A DNA stretch of 64,000 bases from Psychromonas sp. MME1 (GTDB taxonomy: Bacteria > Pseudomonadota > Gammaproteobacteria > Enterobacterales > Psychromonadaceae), in contig NZ_CP160906.1 in NCBI RefSeq assembly GCF_041080865.1, positions 1,364,001 through 1,428,000 of the forward strand, given 5' to 3'. Both the position numbers and the translations under genes were made by a program. The notes beneath the pieces were generated by a model. That model did not search any database. It was not told the DNA's origin and saw only the letters and a list, made by a program, of their open reading frames with translations. Below are positions 50,565 to 61,068 of the stretch, one piece after another. Within the stretch, counting starts at the first letter, position 1. Each line of letters opens with the position of its first letter.

Positions 50565-50726
50565 TTATACCAATTCGCATAATATTATAGTCATAACTTG
50601 TTGAGGGAAAATGATGGAGAGCAAGGCGTATGATTGAGTAATAGCTCGCTATTACGATTGAATGCAACGCTGTTATCTATTATTTTACCCAACAAGATAG
50701 AGCAGATACTTATGCGGATTGTATAA
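50565..50726. repeat. MITE-like element with terminal inverted repeats (copy B, complete)
   Basis: 162 bases bounded by TTATACCAATTCGCATAA and its near-perfect inverted complement TTATGCGGATTGTATAA. The interior contains the inverted core AGTAATAGCTCGCTATTACG and the segments CAAGGCGTA and CAACGC, also seen in copies A (9828) and C (39010). It has no open frame and lies between nagZ and fimV. Confidence 0.75.
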
Positions 50727-50767
50727 ATTGGTTAGGATTATTACATTCCTTGCACAGTGAATATATA

Positions 50768-50794
50768 AAAAAACCAGCAAAGCTGGCTTTTTTA
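50768..50794 (-). terminator. Terminator of fimV
   Basis: Stem AAACCAGC / GCTGGCTTT (loop AAA) with A- and T-runs on the two sides, 21 bases after the fimV stop; could act in both directions. Confidence 0.8.
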
Positions 50795-50814
50795 TTGTTA
50801 TAAATATCACGCCA

Positions 50815-53286
50815 CTATTCAATGCGTTGTATAAGCTTTTCGATTTCAACTCGCTGAACTGGATTACTCTTATTTAAAATAGATAATAGAATCTCCTTAG
50901 CCCCTTTTTTATCATCTATTTCTAGGTACGCTCTTGCTAAGTCTAGTTGCGCACTTACTCCATTTTCATCATCATCAATGTCGATATCAGACTCAGCATT
51001 AATAACATCCGGAAACTCATCTAAACCGAAATCTAAATCAAATTCGTCATAAAGATCTTCTTTATTATTAGACTGTTCACTATCTTCCATCAATGTCTCG
51101 ATATCGATAAAATCATTCTTTTTAACAATCTCATCTTGATCAGTTTGCGCTTGAGCAAGCAAATCGTCAATATCGGCTTCATCGCTTTGCGCTTGAGACA
51201 GTAAATCATCGATATCAGCTTCATCGCTTTGCGCTTGTGCGAGTAAATCATCGATATCAGCTTCATCGCTTTGCGCTTGCGCGAGCAAATCGTCAATATC
51301 GGCATCATCGGTTTGCGCTTGCGCGAGCAAATCGTCAATATCGGCATCATCGGTTTGCGCTTGCGCGAGCAAATCGTCAATATCAGATTCATCGCTTTGC
51401 GCTTGAGCAAGCAAATCATCGGCATCAGCTTCATCGCTTTGCGCTTGAGCCAGTAAATCGTCAATATCGGCTTCATCGCTTGGCGCTTGAGCCAGTAAAT
51501 CATCAATATCGGCTTCATCGCTTGGCGCTTGAGCCAGTAAATCATCAATATCGGCTTCATCGCTTGGCACTTGAGCAAGCAAATCGTCAATATCGGCTTC
51601 ATCGGTTTGTGCTTGTGCGAGCAAATCGTCAATATCGGTTTCGTCGGGTTGCGCTTGAGCAAGCAAATCATCAATATCGGCTTGTTCCTGTTCTTCCTGA
51701 GCTAATAAATCATCTAATTCAGTACTAACAGATTTAGCATTGCTTGACTGCGTTGACTCTAACAAATCAGAAATCATATCTGGATCGGTGATATTCTCAC
51801 TAATAACTTCTGGTTGAGTTACCTCATCTGTTTTTGGTGATGTTACGGCCGAGTCTATACTCCATTCATCTTGCTCCGTAACATCATTTTGCTTTACATT
51901 GCTATCCTCTTCAGCTAATTGCGCTTCCCATTCCGCCGCCAAATCTAAATCATCATTACTAATTAGATCTTCTGCATTAACAAGTGCTGCAATACCAAAG
52001 GGATCATCCTCATCATGAGCGGGTTCATCATCATCTAAATTAATCGTCGATAATGATTCATTTTCAACTAACTCATTAATGCCGAATGGATCTACATCAC
52101 TATTATCTAAATCAACATCCATTGTTTCAGGAGCAGTGTCACCACCAGGGATAATCTCCTCCAAATCAATATGTTGCAACTCTGATGAAAAGTCATTTTC
52201 TTCGTCATCATCAATATTGATGGTTTCCGGCTCAGCGGATTCTTGTGCAGAAAAATCTATTTCTTGCTCACTCTCACCTTCGGCAAAAATATCTTCAGTT
52301 AGTAGCGAATCAAATTTGCCATGCTCTTCCATCAACATACTTGTAGATTGTGCAAGTTCTTCATTTTGCTCGGCTAATGACTTTTTAACACTCATGCGTG
52401 AGATAATGACAAAAATAGCGAGTAATAATAATATAGGGAAGAAGATCACTAATAGTAAGTTGGTCAAAGAAGACGTTATCCAACGTAATACTTCATTAAA
52501 CAGCCCTTCACCGCTAAATGGGCGAGCTGCAACGGCGTCTAATTGGGCTCGATAATCTGCAAGGGTGATCTGTAAAGCTTTATTATTCGCTAATTCGGCT
52601 TCCAGTGCAGCCTGTGTTGAACTGAGCTCTTCACGAAGTGGATCAATTATTTGTATTAATTTTTGATTTTTCTCAGTCTCAACTAATAGATCTTCTTGGA
52701 GACTATTAAAGCTATTTTGTTGCTTTACCGATTCAACTTGAAGCGCGATCAATTCATTTTTTACAACCAATAACTCTTCTTTTAATGCCTCATCTACGGC
52801 TTTCTGTGCAATAATCGACTTCTCATTTTTTTGTGGAGCCTGTGCGACTGATTGCGCTTCCGGTTTAGTATTTTTTTTAGCAGGTGTTACGCTGGATTTG
52901 GCTTTATTTACCGTTACGTTAGGCTTAGGCGTATACTTGTTAATTAACGCCATCGCCTCTCTATCTGTTTGTTGTAAAACGAAGTCTAACGTTGGAATGG
53001 TAATATTCGAAGATGCAATCGGTCTATTAATATTACCGTTAAAAAATGCATTAGGATTTAATTTATAGATACCAAGAAGGGTTTGTTGAATACTAACCCT
53101 ATCGCTCGGTCTAAGTTTAGAGGCAATTGACCATAATGTTTCACTCGTCGTAATTGGCCCATATTGCCCATTAGAAGTTGCAGTTTCTCCATTAGGTCCC
53201 GTTAAATCAAGGGCGAAACTTTGTGGTGCAGAAAATATTAAAGAAGAGCAGCATACAAGAGTAAGCAGGAGACGCTTCATATCCAT
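50815..53286 (-). CDS. fimV: FimV/HubP-type polar landmark protein
   Basis: Bitopic inner-membrane protein that binds peptidoglycan and organises the cell pole (type IV pili, chemotaxis, chromosome origin) in Pseudomonas, Vibrio and Shewanella. Signal peptide at residues 1-25, LysM-type domain around 45-110 (TSETLWSIASKLRPSDRVSIQQTLLGIYKLNPNAF region), helical coiled coil about 160-250, membrane helix near 275-295 (LLLVIFFPILLLLAIFVII), then a very acidic cytoplasmic part with 14 tandem 14-residue repeats, and the C-terminal FimV domain (LDLARAYLEIDDKKGAKEIL). The frame is intact at 823 residues. It follows usg, as in relatives, but is not followed by truA. Confidence 0.93.
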   Translation of the reverse strand: MDMKRLLLTLVCCSSLIFSAPQSFALDLTGPNGETATSNGQYGPITTSETLWSIASKLRPSDRVSIQQTLLGIYKLNPNAFFNGNINRPIASSNITIPTLDFVLQQTDREAMALINKYTPKPNVTVNKAKSSVTPAKKNTKPEAQSVAQAPQKNEKSIIAQKAVDEALKEELLVVKNELIALQVESVKQQNSFNSLQEDLLVETEKNQKLIQIIDPLREELSSTQAALEAELANNKALQITLADYRAQLDAVAARPFSGEGLFNEVLRWITSSLTNLLLVIFFPILLLLAIFVIISRMSVKKSLAEQNEELAQSTSMLMEEHGKFDSLLTEDIFAEGESEQEIDFSAQESAEPETINIDDDEENDFSSELQHIDLEEIIPGGDTAPETMDVDLDNSDVDPFGINELVENESLSTINLDDDEPAHDEDDPFGIAALVNAEDLISNDDLDLAAEWEAQLAEEDSNVKQNDVTEQDEWSIDSAVTSPKTDEVTQPEVISENITDPDMISDLLESTQSSNAKSVSTELDDLLAQEEQEQADIDDLLAQAQPDETDIDDLLAQAQTDEADIDDLLAQVPSDEADIDDLLAQAPSDEADIDDLLAQAPSDEADIDDLLAQAQSDEADADDLLAQAQSDESDIDDLLAQAQTDDADIDDLLAQAQTDDADIDDLLAQAQSDEADIDDLLAQAQSDEADIDDLLSQAQSDEADIDDLLAQAQTDQDEIVKKNDFIDIETLMEDSEQSNNKEDLYDEFDLDFGLDEFPDVINAESDIDIDDDENGVSAQLDLARAYLEIDDKKGAKEILLSILNKSNPVQRVEIEKLIQRIE
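51130..51717 (-). repeat. Tandem 42-bp repeats inside fimV
   Basis: Fourteen copies of a 42-base unit encoding DDLLAQAQSDEADI, with first and last copies degenerate. Variants include AQTDDADI, APSDEADI and DDLLSQ. Neighbouring copies are the most alike, consistent with expansion by slippage or unequal exchange. Each copy keeps the frame. Confidence 0.95.
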
Positions 53287-53427
53287 TCCTTGTTAAAAGC
53301 AAAAATAAGTCGTTAATAAACAGTTCTATTAACTTGAATAATAAACTAGCTCATTCAACTGCCGTGTAATTATCTAAAAAGTTAGGCTAGAATTGAGATT
53401 TAGCCCACTATAATATTCTATTCAAAA

Positions 53428-54441
53428 TTATAAATAGGTATGTATTAGCTTTTCAGCAACCATAATCGCATTTGTCGCAATACCAAAGTGAATGTTATCT
53501 GCACAAACCCATAGATTGATACCACATGGATCACAAACATCTTTTCGTAATCGCCCGACTTGTACGCTCTCATTACCAATAACATCATTAATCATGTCTG
53601 GATAATCACAAACTGATTTTGCTAACACAATTCCATCGCTGTGATGTAATGACTGTGCAACCTCATCAAGCTCGACAGGGTAATGCGTTTGTAAGTGTAC
53701 GGCTTGCGCACATCCATAAAACATTGGTACAACAGCCTGTGTTGATGAAACAATAATAGCGGGGTCATTTAATAGTGAACGTATTTCATTTACTAAACGT
53801 AATTCACTTAAACTAATACCTTCATCATCAAGCGCGCCAACTTGTGGAAACACATTGAACGCACACTGTTGAGGAAAGTTAGAACTCTCTATTGCCATGC
53901 CATTTAACAAGCGAGCGGTTTCACCTGCGAGCGTTGTTACGCCAACCTTACCCGTTACCGACACAGAGTGATAACTTGCAACATTGACACGTACTAAGCC
54001 CACTTCTTGATTAATCTGCTTAATTGCTAAACTTAACTGCGCACTTTCACTGCTTGGAATCGCTATTTTATTGGTTTCTAAATAACGGCCAAGGTGGTCG
54101 TCATTAACACCGATTTGGACCAATGGAACGTTAATATCTTCGCTAAAAGTGCCGCTATTATCTATAACAATACAATACTCACTCGCGACATCTGCCCATT
54201 TTTGAGTGGTTTCGATATCCGTTAAGAAAAATGCGATATCCACTTTTTGCCAATCAAATTCCTCGATATTGCTAACAGTTAGCGATTTTCCTGAAAACAT
54301 AACGGTTTCAATATCTGTTTCACCATTAGCAAGCGGGTAAACCTTAGCAACTGGAAAGTCTCGTTTGACAAGCACTTCTAGTGTCGTTTCAATACACCCA
54401 TGGATGTCACCTATCAGCGCGATATTATATTCAGATTTCAT
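53428..54441 (-). CDS. usg: USG-1-type aspartate-semialdehyde dehydrogenase homologue, probably non-catalytic
   Basis: Member of the aspartate-semialdehyde dehydrogenase family, closest by eye to E. coli Usg: FPVAKVYPLANGET near residue 30, FDWQKVDIAFF near 64, ARLLNGMAIESSNFPQQCAFNVFPQ near 180 and VQVGRLRKD near 300. The nucleotide-binding motif, GATGAVG in relatives, reads GDIHGCI, and the stretch that should hold the catalytic Cys reads NVASYHSVSVTG with no Cys. A pseudoenzyme of unknown role is likely. The frame is intact at 337 residues, between pdxB (14 bases upstream) and fimV. Confidence 0.85.
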   Translation of the reverse strand: MKSEYNIALIGDIHGCIETTLEVLVKRDFPVAKVYPLANGETDIETVMFSGKSLTVSNIEEFDWQKVDIAFFLTDIETTQKWADVASEYCIVIDNSGTFSEDINVPLVQIGVNDDHLGRYLETNKIAIPSSESAQLSLAIKQINQEVGLVRVNVASYHSVSVTGKVGVTTLAGETARLLNGMAIESSNFPQQCAFNVFPQVGALDDEGISLSELRLVNEIRSLLNDPAIIVSSTQAVVPMFYGCAQAVHLQTHYPVELDEVAQSLHHSDGIVLAKSVCDYPDMINDVIGNESVQVGRLRKDVCDPCGINLWVCADNIHFGIATNAIMVAEKLIHTYL

Positions 54442-54455
54442 TGTATTCCTTGCTG

Positions 54456-55577
54456 TTACTCGTTAGTTGAAAAACCTAACCTAGTTAATAATGCATTTTG
54501 TGATTTATGTGCGTTAACCGTCAATGTAGATAATTCACGGCGTTCTTGGTAAGTTTTTCGCATAGTATCAAAACCATCAACTTGTTCAATCATTTGACGG
54601 AATAAATAGTCATCTCTGCGCACATCAAAAATCAGATGGACGAGTGATTTTAATAGTGTTTGGTCCACTGTCTGTGAAATATTGATAGCATTAATCGCAG
54701 CAGTCGGTAGGAAATCCTTTAACGTATACGTTGTTGGTAACGACAATAAATCGGTTAATGCTTGATATAGCATTTCCGTCCCACGTACTTTGCCATCTAA
54801 GCTATAACCGGCAATATGCGGTGTTGCAATTTCCACCAAAGGTAACAACCGTTTTTCTATATTGGGTTCATTTTCCCACACGTCAAATACGAGAGAGGGT
54901 AACTTCTGCCCGTTGGCAATTTCTAACAAGGCTTGATTATCAATCACATCACCACGTGATGCATTCAATAAAATCTGCCCACTCGTTAATGTCGATAACA
55001 CTTCATGGTTAAACATATGGACCGTTGGAAACGGACCTACAGTGATTTTAGGGACATGTAGGGTAATGATATCCGCTTTGAGAACATCGCTGAATTGACA
55101 AAAATCGCGCTTATCACCTGCTAGCTGCAAGGGGGGATCATATAACTTACAGTTGACACCCAAAGCCGTTAAACGTTGAAATACCGCACTACCCGTATTA
55201 CCAGCGCCAACAATCGCCACTGTTTTATCGGTGAGTTGAAACTGTTTTTTTTCAGCGAGTACCAACAAACTACTTAAAATATATTCCGCAACAGAGACCT
55301 TATTACACCCTGGCGCACTGCTGAAAGCCACGCCTCTGTTTTGTAGATACTTTTGATCGATATGGTCGGTGCCGATGGTTGCTGTGCCAACAAATTTAAG
55401 AGACTGATTAAGGTGTAATAACGTCTCATTAACTTGCGTAATAGAGCGAACTAATAACACATCGGCATGACGTAATTGTTCCGCTGTGACACTACGACCA
55501 GCAAAATAATGTAGCGAGCCTAATTCAGCGAAGAACTCCTGTGCATAAGGAATATTTTCATCTATATAAATATTCAT
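54456..55577 (-). CDS. pdxB: Erythronate-4-phosphate dehydrogenase PdxB
   Basis: NAD-dependent D-2-hydroxyacid dehydrogenase acting on 4-phosphoerythronate in pyridoxal phosphate synthesis. The NAD-binding motif VAIVGAGNTGSAVFQRL is near residue 120, the catalytic Arg in NASRGDVID near 207, Glu in WENEPNIE, and His in ATPHIAGYSLDG near 253; a C-terminal PdxB dimerisation domain follows. The frame is intact at 373 residues. It is separated from fabB by a terminator and co-directional with usg and fimV. Confidence 0.95.
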   Translation of the reverse strand: MNIYIDENIPYAQEFFAELGSLHYFAGRSVTAEQLRHADVLLVRSITQVNETLLHLNQSLKFVGTATIGTDHIDQKYLQNRGVAFSSAPGCNKVSVAEYILSSLLVLAEKKQFQLTDKTVAIVGAGNTGSAVFQRLTALGVNCKLYDPPLQLAGDKRDFCQFSDVLKADIITLHVPKITVGPFPTVHMFNHEVLSTLTSGQILLNASRGDVIDNQALLEIANGQKLPSLVFDVWENEPNIEKRLLPLVEIATPHIAGYSLDGKVRGTEMLYQALTDLLSLPTTYTLKDFLPTAAINAINISQTVDQTLLKSLVHLIFDVRRDDYLFRQMIEQVDGFDTMRKTYQERRELSTLTVNAHKSQNALLTRLGFSTNE

Positions 55578-55593
55578 TTAATTTCCTACAAAA

Positions 55594-55613
55594 AAAGGAG
55601 CGTAAGCTCCTTT
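55594..55613 (-). terminator. Terminator of fabB
   Basis: Stem AAAGGAGC / GCTCCTTT with a GTAA loop, T-run on the leftward strand, 30 bases after the fabB stop. Confidence 0.85.
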
Positions 55614-55642
55614 TTATTTATTATCAATAACGAATTAAATGG

Positions 55643-56854
55643 TTAGTAACGCTTAAATACCAAGGTTGCGTTGGTACCACCAAAACCGAAACTGTTAGAC
55701 ATAACAAGGTTCAATTTAGCATCCTCAGCTTGGTTAGCAACAATCGGTAAACTAACTGCTTTTTCATCGATTTCTTCAATATTAATTGAAGGAGAGATAA
55801 AGTTATTTTCCATCATGATCAGGCTATAAATGGCCTCATGGACACCAGCGGCACCTAAAGCATGACCTGTTTGCGATTTTGTCGCACTAATCTTTGGTGC
55901 TTTATCGCCAAACACTTCATTAATCGCCTCGAGCTCTTTAGTGTCGCCAACGGGGGTAGAAGTACCATGTGTATTAAGGTAATCAATATCGCCCTCTACC
56001 GTCGATAAAGCCTGACGCATACAGCGAACAGCACCTTCTCCAGAAGGAGCAACCATATCGTAACCGTCTGATGTTGCACCGTAACCAACAATTTCAGCGT
56101 ATATTTTAGCACCACGAGCAAGCGCATGCTCTAACTCTTCAACGACAACCATACCGCCACCACCGGAGATAACAAAACCGTCACGGTTTGCATCATAAGT
56201 ACGAGACGCTTTTTCTGGTGTTTCGTTGTATTTACTTGATAAAGCACCCATGGCATCGAACTCACAAGCCATGGTCCAATGTAACTCTTCACCACCACCA
56301 GCAAAAACAATATCTTGTTTACCAAGCTGAATTTGCTCAAGTGCATGACCAATACAATGAGAGCTTGTTGCGCACGCAGAACTCATTGAATAGTTAATAC
56401 CTTTAATTTTAAAAGGTGTTGCAACACATGCAGATGTGGTACTTGCCATGGTACGAGGCACCATGTAAGGGCCAACACGACGAACGCCCTTATCAAGCAT
56501 AATTTGGCAAGCTTCTACTTGATTTTTAGATGAGCCACCACCCGACCCTGCAACGATGCCGGTTCGCTCATTAGAGACCATTTCAGGTGGTAAGTTTGCG
56601 TCGGCAATAGCCTGTTCCATTGATAAATAAGTATATGCAGCGGCATCACCCATGAAACGCATCACTTTACGGTCAATATGTTGCGATGGATCTATTTTTA
56701 AATCCCCCCAAACGTGGCTACGCATTTTCAATTCTGCAAATTGCTCGGAGAAGGTTATGCCTGATTTACCACTTTTAAGTGAAGCTAAAACTTCTTCTTT
56801 ATTGTTACCAATACTAGAAACAATACCAATACCTGTAATTACTGCTCTTTTCAT
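55643..56854 (-). CDS. fabB: 3-oxoacyl-ACP synthase I FabB
   Basis: Elongating condensing enzyme needed, with FabA, for unsaturated fatty acids. The Cys-His-His triad is visible: Cys in [14 protein letters not shown] near residue 163, His in [11 protein letters not shown] near 297, and His in [11 protein letters not shown] near 332. [11 protein letters not shown] closes the C-terminus. The frame is intact at 403 residues (E. coli 406). It is divergent from mnmC, the usual arrangement in gammaproteobacteria. No FabR or FadR operator was recognised in the 112-base divergent gap. Confidence 0.97.
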   Translation of the reverse strand: MKRAVITGIGIVSSIGNNKEEVLASLKSGKSGITFSEQFAELKMRSHVWGDLKIDPSQHIDRKVMRFMGDAAAYTYLSMEQAIADANLPPEMVSNERTGIVAGSGGGSSKNQVEACQIMLDKGVRRVGPYMVPRTMASTTSACVATPFKIKGINYSMSSACATSSHCIGHALEQIQLGKQDIVFAGGGEELHWTMACEFDAMGALSSKYNETPEKASRTYDANRDGFVISGGGGMVVVEELEHALARGAKIYAEIVGYGATSDGYDMVAPSGEGAVRCMRQALSTVEGDIDYLNTHGTSTPVGDTKELEAINEVFGDKAPKISATKSQTGHALGAAGVHEAIYSLIMMENNFISPSINIEEIDEKAVSLPIVANQAEDAKLNLVMSNSFGFGGTNATLVFKRY

Positions 56855-56966
56855 TATTAAGCCTTTATTGCTTGAGGGACTAATTATATGATGATAGAAA
56901 TGTAGTTTTACTTGTTAGCTACACATCGAGCATCCAAATATAATCGCACAGAGTGGGAAATATAAC

Positions 56967-58982
56967 TTGTATCAAGGTAAAAGCAAATTAATTCAACACG
57001 CAAAAATAGACTGGTCTGATCAGTCAGAACCTTATTCCCCTGAATTTCAAGACATCTACTTCAATACAGAAGAAGGTTTAAAGGAATCGCTTTATGTGTT
57101 TTTAGCGGGTAATGCGTTGCCTGAGCGATGGCTTAAATCAACGCAGCCCTTTTTTAGCATTGCCGAAACAGGCTTCGGTACAGGTTTAAATTTTTTAATC
57201 ACCTGCTTGGAATTTCAAAAATTTAAAAGAGAAAACCCCGAGGCTCCGTTAAAGCGTTTATATTTTACTAGCTTTGAGCTATACCCGTTATCACTTGCAG
57301 ATTTACAACAGGCTTTACAGAGATGGCCATTACTCGAGAATTTTATTGCACCGCTACTCGCTCAATACCCACTGCCTCTCCCCGGATGCCACCGCATAAC
57401 CTTAGATGAATTCGATATTACCTTAGACCTTTGGTTTGGTGATGTAACGACCACCTTGCCAACGCTCTATTGTTATCCCTCAGGGCTGTTTGATTGTTGG
57501 TATCTCGATGGTTTCGCGCCGAGTAAAAACCCAGAAATGTGGAGCAACGCGCTTTTTACCCAGATAGCTCAGACTTGTAAGGCTAACGCAACCATCGCCA
57601 CCTTCACTGCCGCAGGATTTGTCCGACGAGGATTAACTTTAGCTGGTTTTAACATGAACAAACGTAAAGGTTATGGCAAAAAACGGGAAATGTTAGTCGG
57701 GCAACTCGTATCATCCCCAATAAAATCAATATTACAGGGACAACATTACCGACCTACTGCAACCACACGTAGCCGTGATATAGCCATTATCGGGGGGGGA
57801 ATAAGCAGTGCATGTCTATCCTTGGCGTTAATAAAACGCGGTTATAAAGTCACCCTATATTGTCAAAATAGTGACATCGCATCGGGCGCATCAGGTAATC
57901 AACAGGGGGCACTCTATCCATTATTAAACCAGCAGCATAATTCGCTCAGTCAATTCTTTGCCAATGCCTTTCTGTTTTCACGTAACTATGTCCAAAAGCT
58001 GCAACAAAGCAGTCCCTTTGCCCATGATTTATCGGGACTATTGCAGCTCTACTATGATCAGAGCGCAACAAACAAATTAGAGAAAATTTTACAGGCGCAG
58101 CTACCCGACCAACTTGTTAAGTACGTTTGTACAACAGAGTGTAATGATATCGCTAATTTACAAATTGATACCGCTGCGCTTTTTTATCCACTTGCAGGCT
58201 GGTTAAGCCCGGTGCAAATGGTCCGGGCTATTTTCGCCAGCGCTAAACAGTTAGGTGAATTAACCATCCATTTAAATCAGCAACTACACTCTTTTAGTCA
58301 CTCGCCAACGGGTTGTAAATTGCATTTTATGGAGCAACAACGAGAACATGACCTATTAATATTGGCCTGTGGATTCGAAACACTAAATTTTACCCAATGT
58401 CGCGCCATTCCGTTATCGGCAGCTCGTGGTCAAGTGACTCATATTGCAACCAATAACTGGCTTTCAAATTTACAAGTCCCCCTATGCCATGAAGGTTATT
58501 TAACACCACAATATGGAGGGAAACATTGTATGGGTGCGACGTTTAAGCGCCATATTATGGATCCATCTTTTGCACTTGATGAGCAACGTGAAAATAAACT
58601 TAAGCTGCAAAAATGTCTCCCCAACAGCGCATGGACGGAGACCATTGATTGTGACCATCAAGAGGCACATATCGGTATTCGCAGCACCACACGTGACCAC
58701 TTCCCTTATGTTGGCGCATTAGCTGACTATGAAGCAACCAAAACGCTTTATGAAGATGCAGAAAAATCATTACCGGCGGAAAATGCGCCCTTTTATGAGA
58801 ATATATTCATCTTAACCGGATTAGGCTCTCGTGGATTATGTTCAGCCCCCCTTGCCGCTGAAATACTTGCTAGCCAAATCGAGGGTTCGCCACTCCCCTT
58901 ATCAAAAAACATATTAAATGCCATGCAAACAAATAGGCAGTGGGTGAATTACCTGCAAAAAGGTAAAAAAATGAAGATATAA
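56967..58982 (+). CDS. mnmC: Bifunctional tRNA wobble-uridine modification enzyme MnmC
   Basis: Makes 5-methylaminomethyl-2-thiouridine at U34 of certain tRNAs: the C-terminal FAD domain oxidatively removes the carboxymethyl group and the N-terminal SAM domain methylates the amine. The N-terminal part carries [11 protein letters not shown] (SAM loop) near residue 66 and [17 protein letters not shown] near 178; the FAD motif [17 protein letters not shown] is near residue 272, and the C-terminus has [16 protein letters not shown]. The frame is intact at 671 residues. The first codon appears to be TTG at 56967, since no ATG lies near. Confidence 0.93.
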   Translation: MYQGKSKLIQHAKIDWSDQSEPYSPEFQDIYFNTEEGLKESLYVFLAGNALPERWLKSTQPFFSIAETGFGTGLNFLITCLEFQKFKRENPEAPLKRLYFTSFELYPLSLADLQQALQRWPLLENFIAPLLAQYPLPLPGCHRITLDEFDITLDLWFGDVTTTLPTLYCYPSGLFDCWYLDGFAPSKNPEMWSNALFTQIAQTCKANATIATFTAAGFVRRGLTLAGFNMNKRKGYGKKREMLVGQLVSSPIKSILQGQHYRPTATTRSRDIAIIGGGISSACLSLALIKRGYKVTLYCQNSDIASGASGNQQGALYPLLNQQHNSLSQFFANAFLFSRNYVQKLQQSSPFAHDLSGLLQLYYDQSATNKLEKILQAQLPDQLVKYVCTTECNDIANLQIDTAALFYPLAGWLSPVQMVRAIFASAKQLGELTIHLNQQLHSFSHSPTGCKLHFMEQQREHDLLILACGFETLNFTQCRAIPLSAARGQVTHIATNNWLSNLQVPLCHEGYLTPQYGGKHCMGATFKRHIMDPSFALDEQRENKLKLQKCLPNSAWTETIDCDHQEAHIGIRSTTRDHFPYVGALADYEATKTLYEDAEKSLPAENAPFYENIFILTGLGSRGLCSAPLAAEILASQIEGSPLPLSKNILNAMQTNRQWVNYLQKGKKMKI

Positions 58983-59135
58983 GTAACGATAACGACCATA
59001 AGCTTTATATTCTTTCCCTTTACTCTTTGTTAAAAGGTAGAATTGCGTTAATCTACGCCCTCGACTTTAGGGAATGCTCCATGCGCGGCATAAACCTGAC
59101 TAAAATATAGAATTAATGAGACATTATACAGTTTA

Positions 59136-60185
59136 ATGAAATATTCCCGCGTTTTTATCAACAGCCTAGCTTACGAATTGGCACCAGAAGCCATTTCCAG
59201 TAACGAATTAGAAGCGCGTCTTGCGCCTTTATATCAAAAATTACGGATTCCTATGGGACAACTTGCTGCCTTAACGGGTATACAAGAACGTCGTTGGTGG
59301 CCAAGTAATCATCGTTTATCCGACGGTGCCATTGCTGCCGCTAAAAAAACCATTGCAGAAACCGATATTGATATCAATGATATTGGTGCCGTTGTTTATA
59401 CTGGCGTCTGCCGAGATCAACATGAGCCAGCCACGGCCTGCCGAATAGCTGCTGAGCTTGGCGTTAACAACCATACTGCCATTTATGATATCAGTAATGC
59501 CTGCTTAGGCGTGTTAACAGGCATCTTAGATGTGGCTAATCGTATAGAGCTTGGACAGATCAAAGCGGGATTAGTCGTTTCCTGTGAATCTGCTCGCCAT
59601 ATCGTCGATATCACTATCGACAATATGCTAGAAAATCCAACCATTCAAAATTTTTCTCAATCCCTAGCAACACTGACGGGAGGCTCTGGCGCAGTGGCGG
59701 TTTTATTAACCGATGATAGTTTACCGCTCACCAATAGCCGTAAACATAAATTGCTCGGTGCCAGTCACCTTTCCGCGCCCGAGCACCATGACCTGTGTAA
59801 ATGGGGCTTACAAGAAGTGGGTTTAAAACTGCATCGCGAGTTTATGCGCACTAATGCCGTGCCATTACTCAAAGAAGGGGTAGCACTTGCCTATAATACT
59901 TGGCAGCATTTTTTAACACAGCAAAATTGGATAAGCGAAAATGTTGACAAAGTTATTTGTCACCAAGTGGGCTCAGCCAATCAAAAGCAAGTCTTAGCTG
60001 CACTAAATATTCCTGCACACAAAGAGTTTCCGACCTATCAGAAACTTGGCAATATGGGTACAGTCTCTCTCCCTGTCACCGCAGCCATTGCCCATGAGCA
60101 AGGCTTTTTAAGCAAAGGTGACAAAGTAAGTTTTCTCGGTATAGGCAGTGGTCTTAACTGCATGATGTTAGGGTTGGAATGGTAA
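59136..60185 (+). CDS. oleA: OleA, acyl-CoA head-to-head condensing enzyme
   Basis: Thiolase-superfamily enzyme that condenses two fatty acyl-CoAs to a 2-alkyl-3-ketoacid, the first step of long-chain olefin synthesis. The nucleophile Cys is in ISNACLGVLTGI near residue 125, the His in ICHQVGSANQK near 278 and the Asn in KLGNMGTVSLPVTAA near 309. RIPMGQLAALTGIQERRWWP at the N-terminus is OleA-like. The frame is intact at 349 residues. First gene of oleABCD; oleB follows one base after its stop. Confidence 0.93.
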   Translation: MKYSRVFINSLAYELAPEAISSNELEARLAPLYQKLRIPMGQLAALTGIQERRWWPSNHRLSDGAIAAAKKTIAETDIDINDIGAVVYTGVCRDQHEPATACRIAAELGVNNHTAIYDISNACLGVLTGILDVANRIELGQIKAGLVVSCESARHIVDITIDNMLENPTIQNFSQSLATLTGGSGAVAVLLTDDSLPLTNSRKHKLLGASHLSAPEHHDLCKWGLQEVGLKLHREFMRTNAVPLLKEGVALAYNTWQHFLTQQNWISENVDKVICHQVGSANQKQVLAALNIPAHKEFPTYQKLGNMGTVSLPVTAAIAHEQGFLSKGDKVSFLGIGSGLNCMMLGLEW

Positions 60186-60186
60186 G

Positions 60187-61068
60187 ATGAATTTAGATAC
60201 TTTATTTCCCTTTAAACGTAATTACTTAAATCGTAATGGTCAAAAATATCACTATCTTAATGAAGGTAGTGGCGATCCGGTTGTTATGGTCCATGGTAAT
60301 CCAAGTTGGTCTTTTTATTACCGCAATTTAGTTTCTGCATTAAGTGCCAATTATCAATGTATTGTCCCAGACCATATTGGCTGTGGTTTATCTGACAAAC
60401 CGAGTGACAGCGATTATAAATATACCCTAAAAACACGTATCGATGACTTAGAAGCGTTGCTCGATTCTCTCAATGTTAAAGAGAATATTACCCTAGTTGT
60501 ACATGACTGGGGAGGAATGATTGGACTGGGCTACGCAGCGCGCCACCCTGAACGTATCAAGCAGTTGGTGATATTAAACACCGCCGCTTTTCATATCCCA
60601 AAGAGTAAACGATTTCCGATGCCATTATGGATCTGTCGTAATACCCTATTGGGCACGGTGTTAGTGCGTGGTTTTAATGCCTTTTCTTCGATCGCATCCT
60701 ATGTGGGTGTGAAGCGAAAACCGATGGCAAAGGCTATCCGTCAAGCCTATGTTATGCCCTTCAACTCTTGGAACAATCGCATTTCTACACTGCGTTTTGT
60801 ACAGGATATTCCACTTTTCAGACGCGATGTGAATTATCAATTAGTTTCAGAAATAGAAGCTAGTCTCGCGCATTATCAAAACATCCCCACCCTCATCTGT
60901 TGGGGGCTGAAGGATTTCGTTTTCGACAAACATTTCTTAGCGGTATGGAAAGAGAAGTTACCACAGGCAGCGTGCCATGAATTCGCCGATTGTGGCCATT
61001 ATATTCTTGAAGATGCCAGTGATGAGGTGATCCCGCTTATTGAACAATTTATGGCAGCCAATCATTGA
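60187..61068 (+). CDS. oleB: OleB, beta-lactone decarboxylase
   Basis: Alpha/beta hydrolase of the haloalkane-dehalogenase type that decarboxylates the cis-beta-lactone made by OleC to the final cis-olefin. Oxyanion segment [12 protein letters not shown] near residue 37, nucleophile Asp in [14 protein letters not shown] near 107, and His in [13 protein letters not shown] near 275. The 293-residue frame is intact; unlike in some phyla it is not fused to oleC. Its stop overlaps the oleC start (TGATG), so the two are translationally coupled. Confidence 0.92.
   Translation: MNLDTLFPFKRNYLNRNGQKYHYLNEGSGDPVVMVHGNPSWSFYYRNLVSALSANYQCIVPDHIGCGLSDKPSDSDYKYTLKTRIDDLEALLDSLNVKENITLVVHDWGGMIGLGYAARHPERIKQLVILNTAAFHIPKSKRFPMPLWICRNTLLGTVLVRGFNAFSSIASYVGVKRKPMAKAIRQAYVMPFNSWNNRISTLRFVQDIPLFRRDVNYQLVSEIEASLAHYQNIPTLICWGLKDFVFDKHFLAVWKEKLPQAACHEFADCGHYILEDASDEVIPLIEQFMAANH

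Noticed and set aside
51090-51674. Second leftward frame through the fimV repeats
   Set aside because: Same repeat artefact in a shifted frame; the fimV frame carries the recognised domains.
51130-51717. CRISPR-like regular array
   Set aside because: The 42-base units are contiguous and coding, without unique spacers, and no cas genes are near.
51237-51728. Rightward 163-codon open frame antisense to the fimV repeats
   Set aside because: It is a by-product of the 42-base periodicity; an open antisense frame in one unit stays open in all. Its product is arginine/histidine-rich low complexity and it has no ribosome site.
56855-56966. FabR or FadR operator between fabB and mnmC
   Set aside because: No palindrome resembling either consensus was found by eye.
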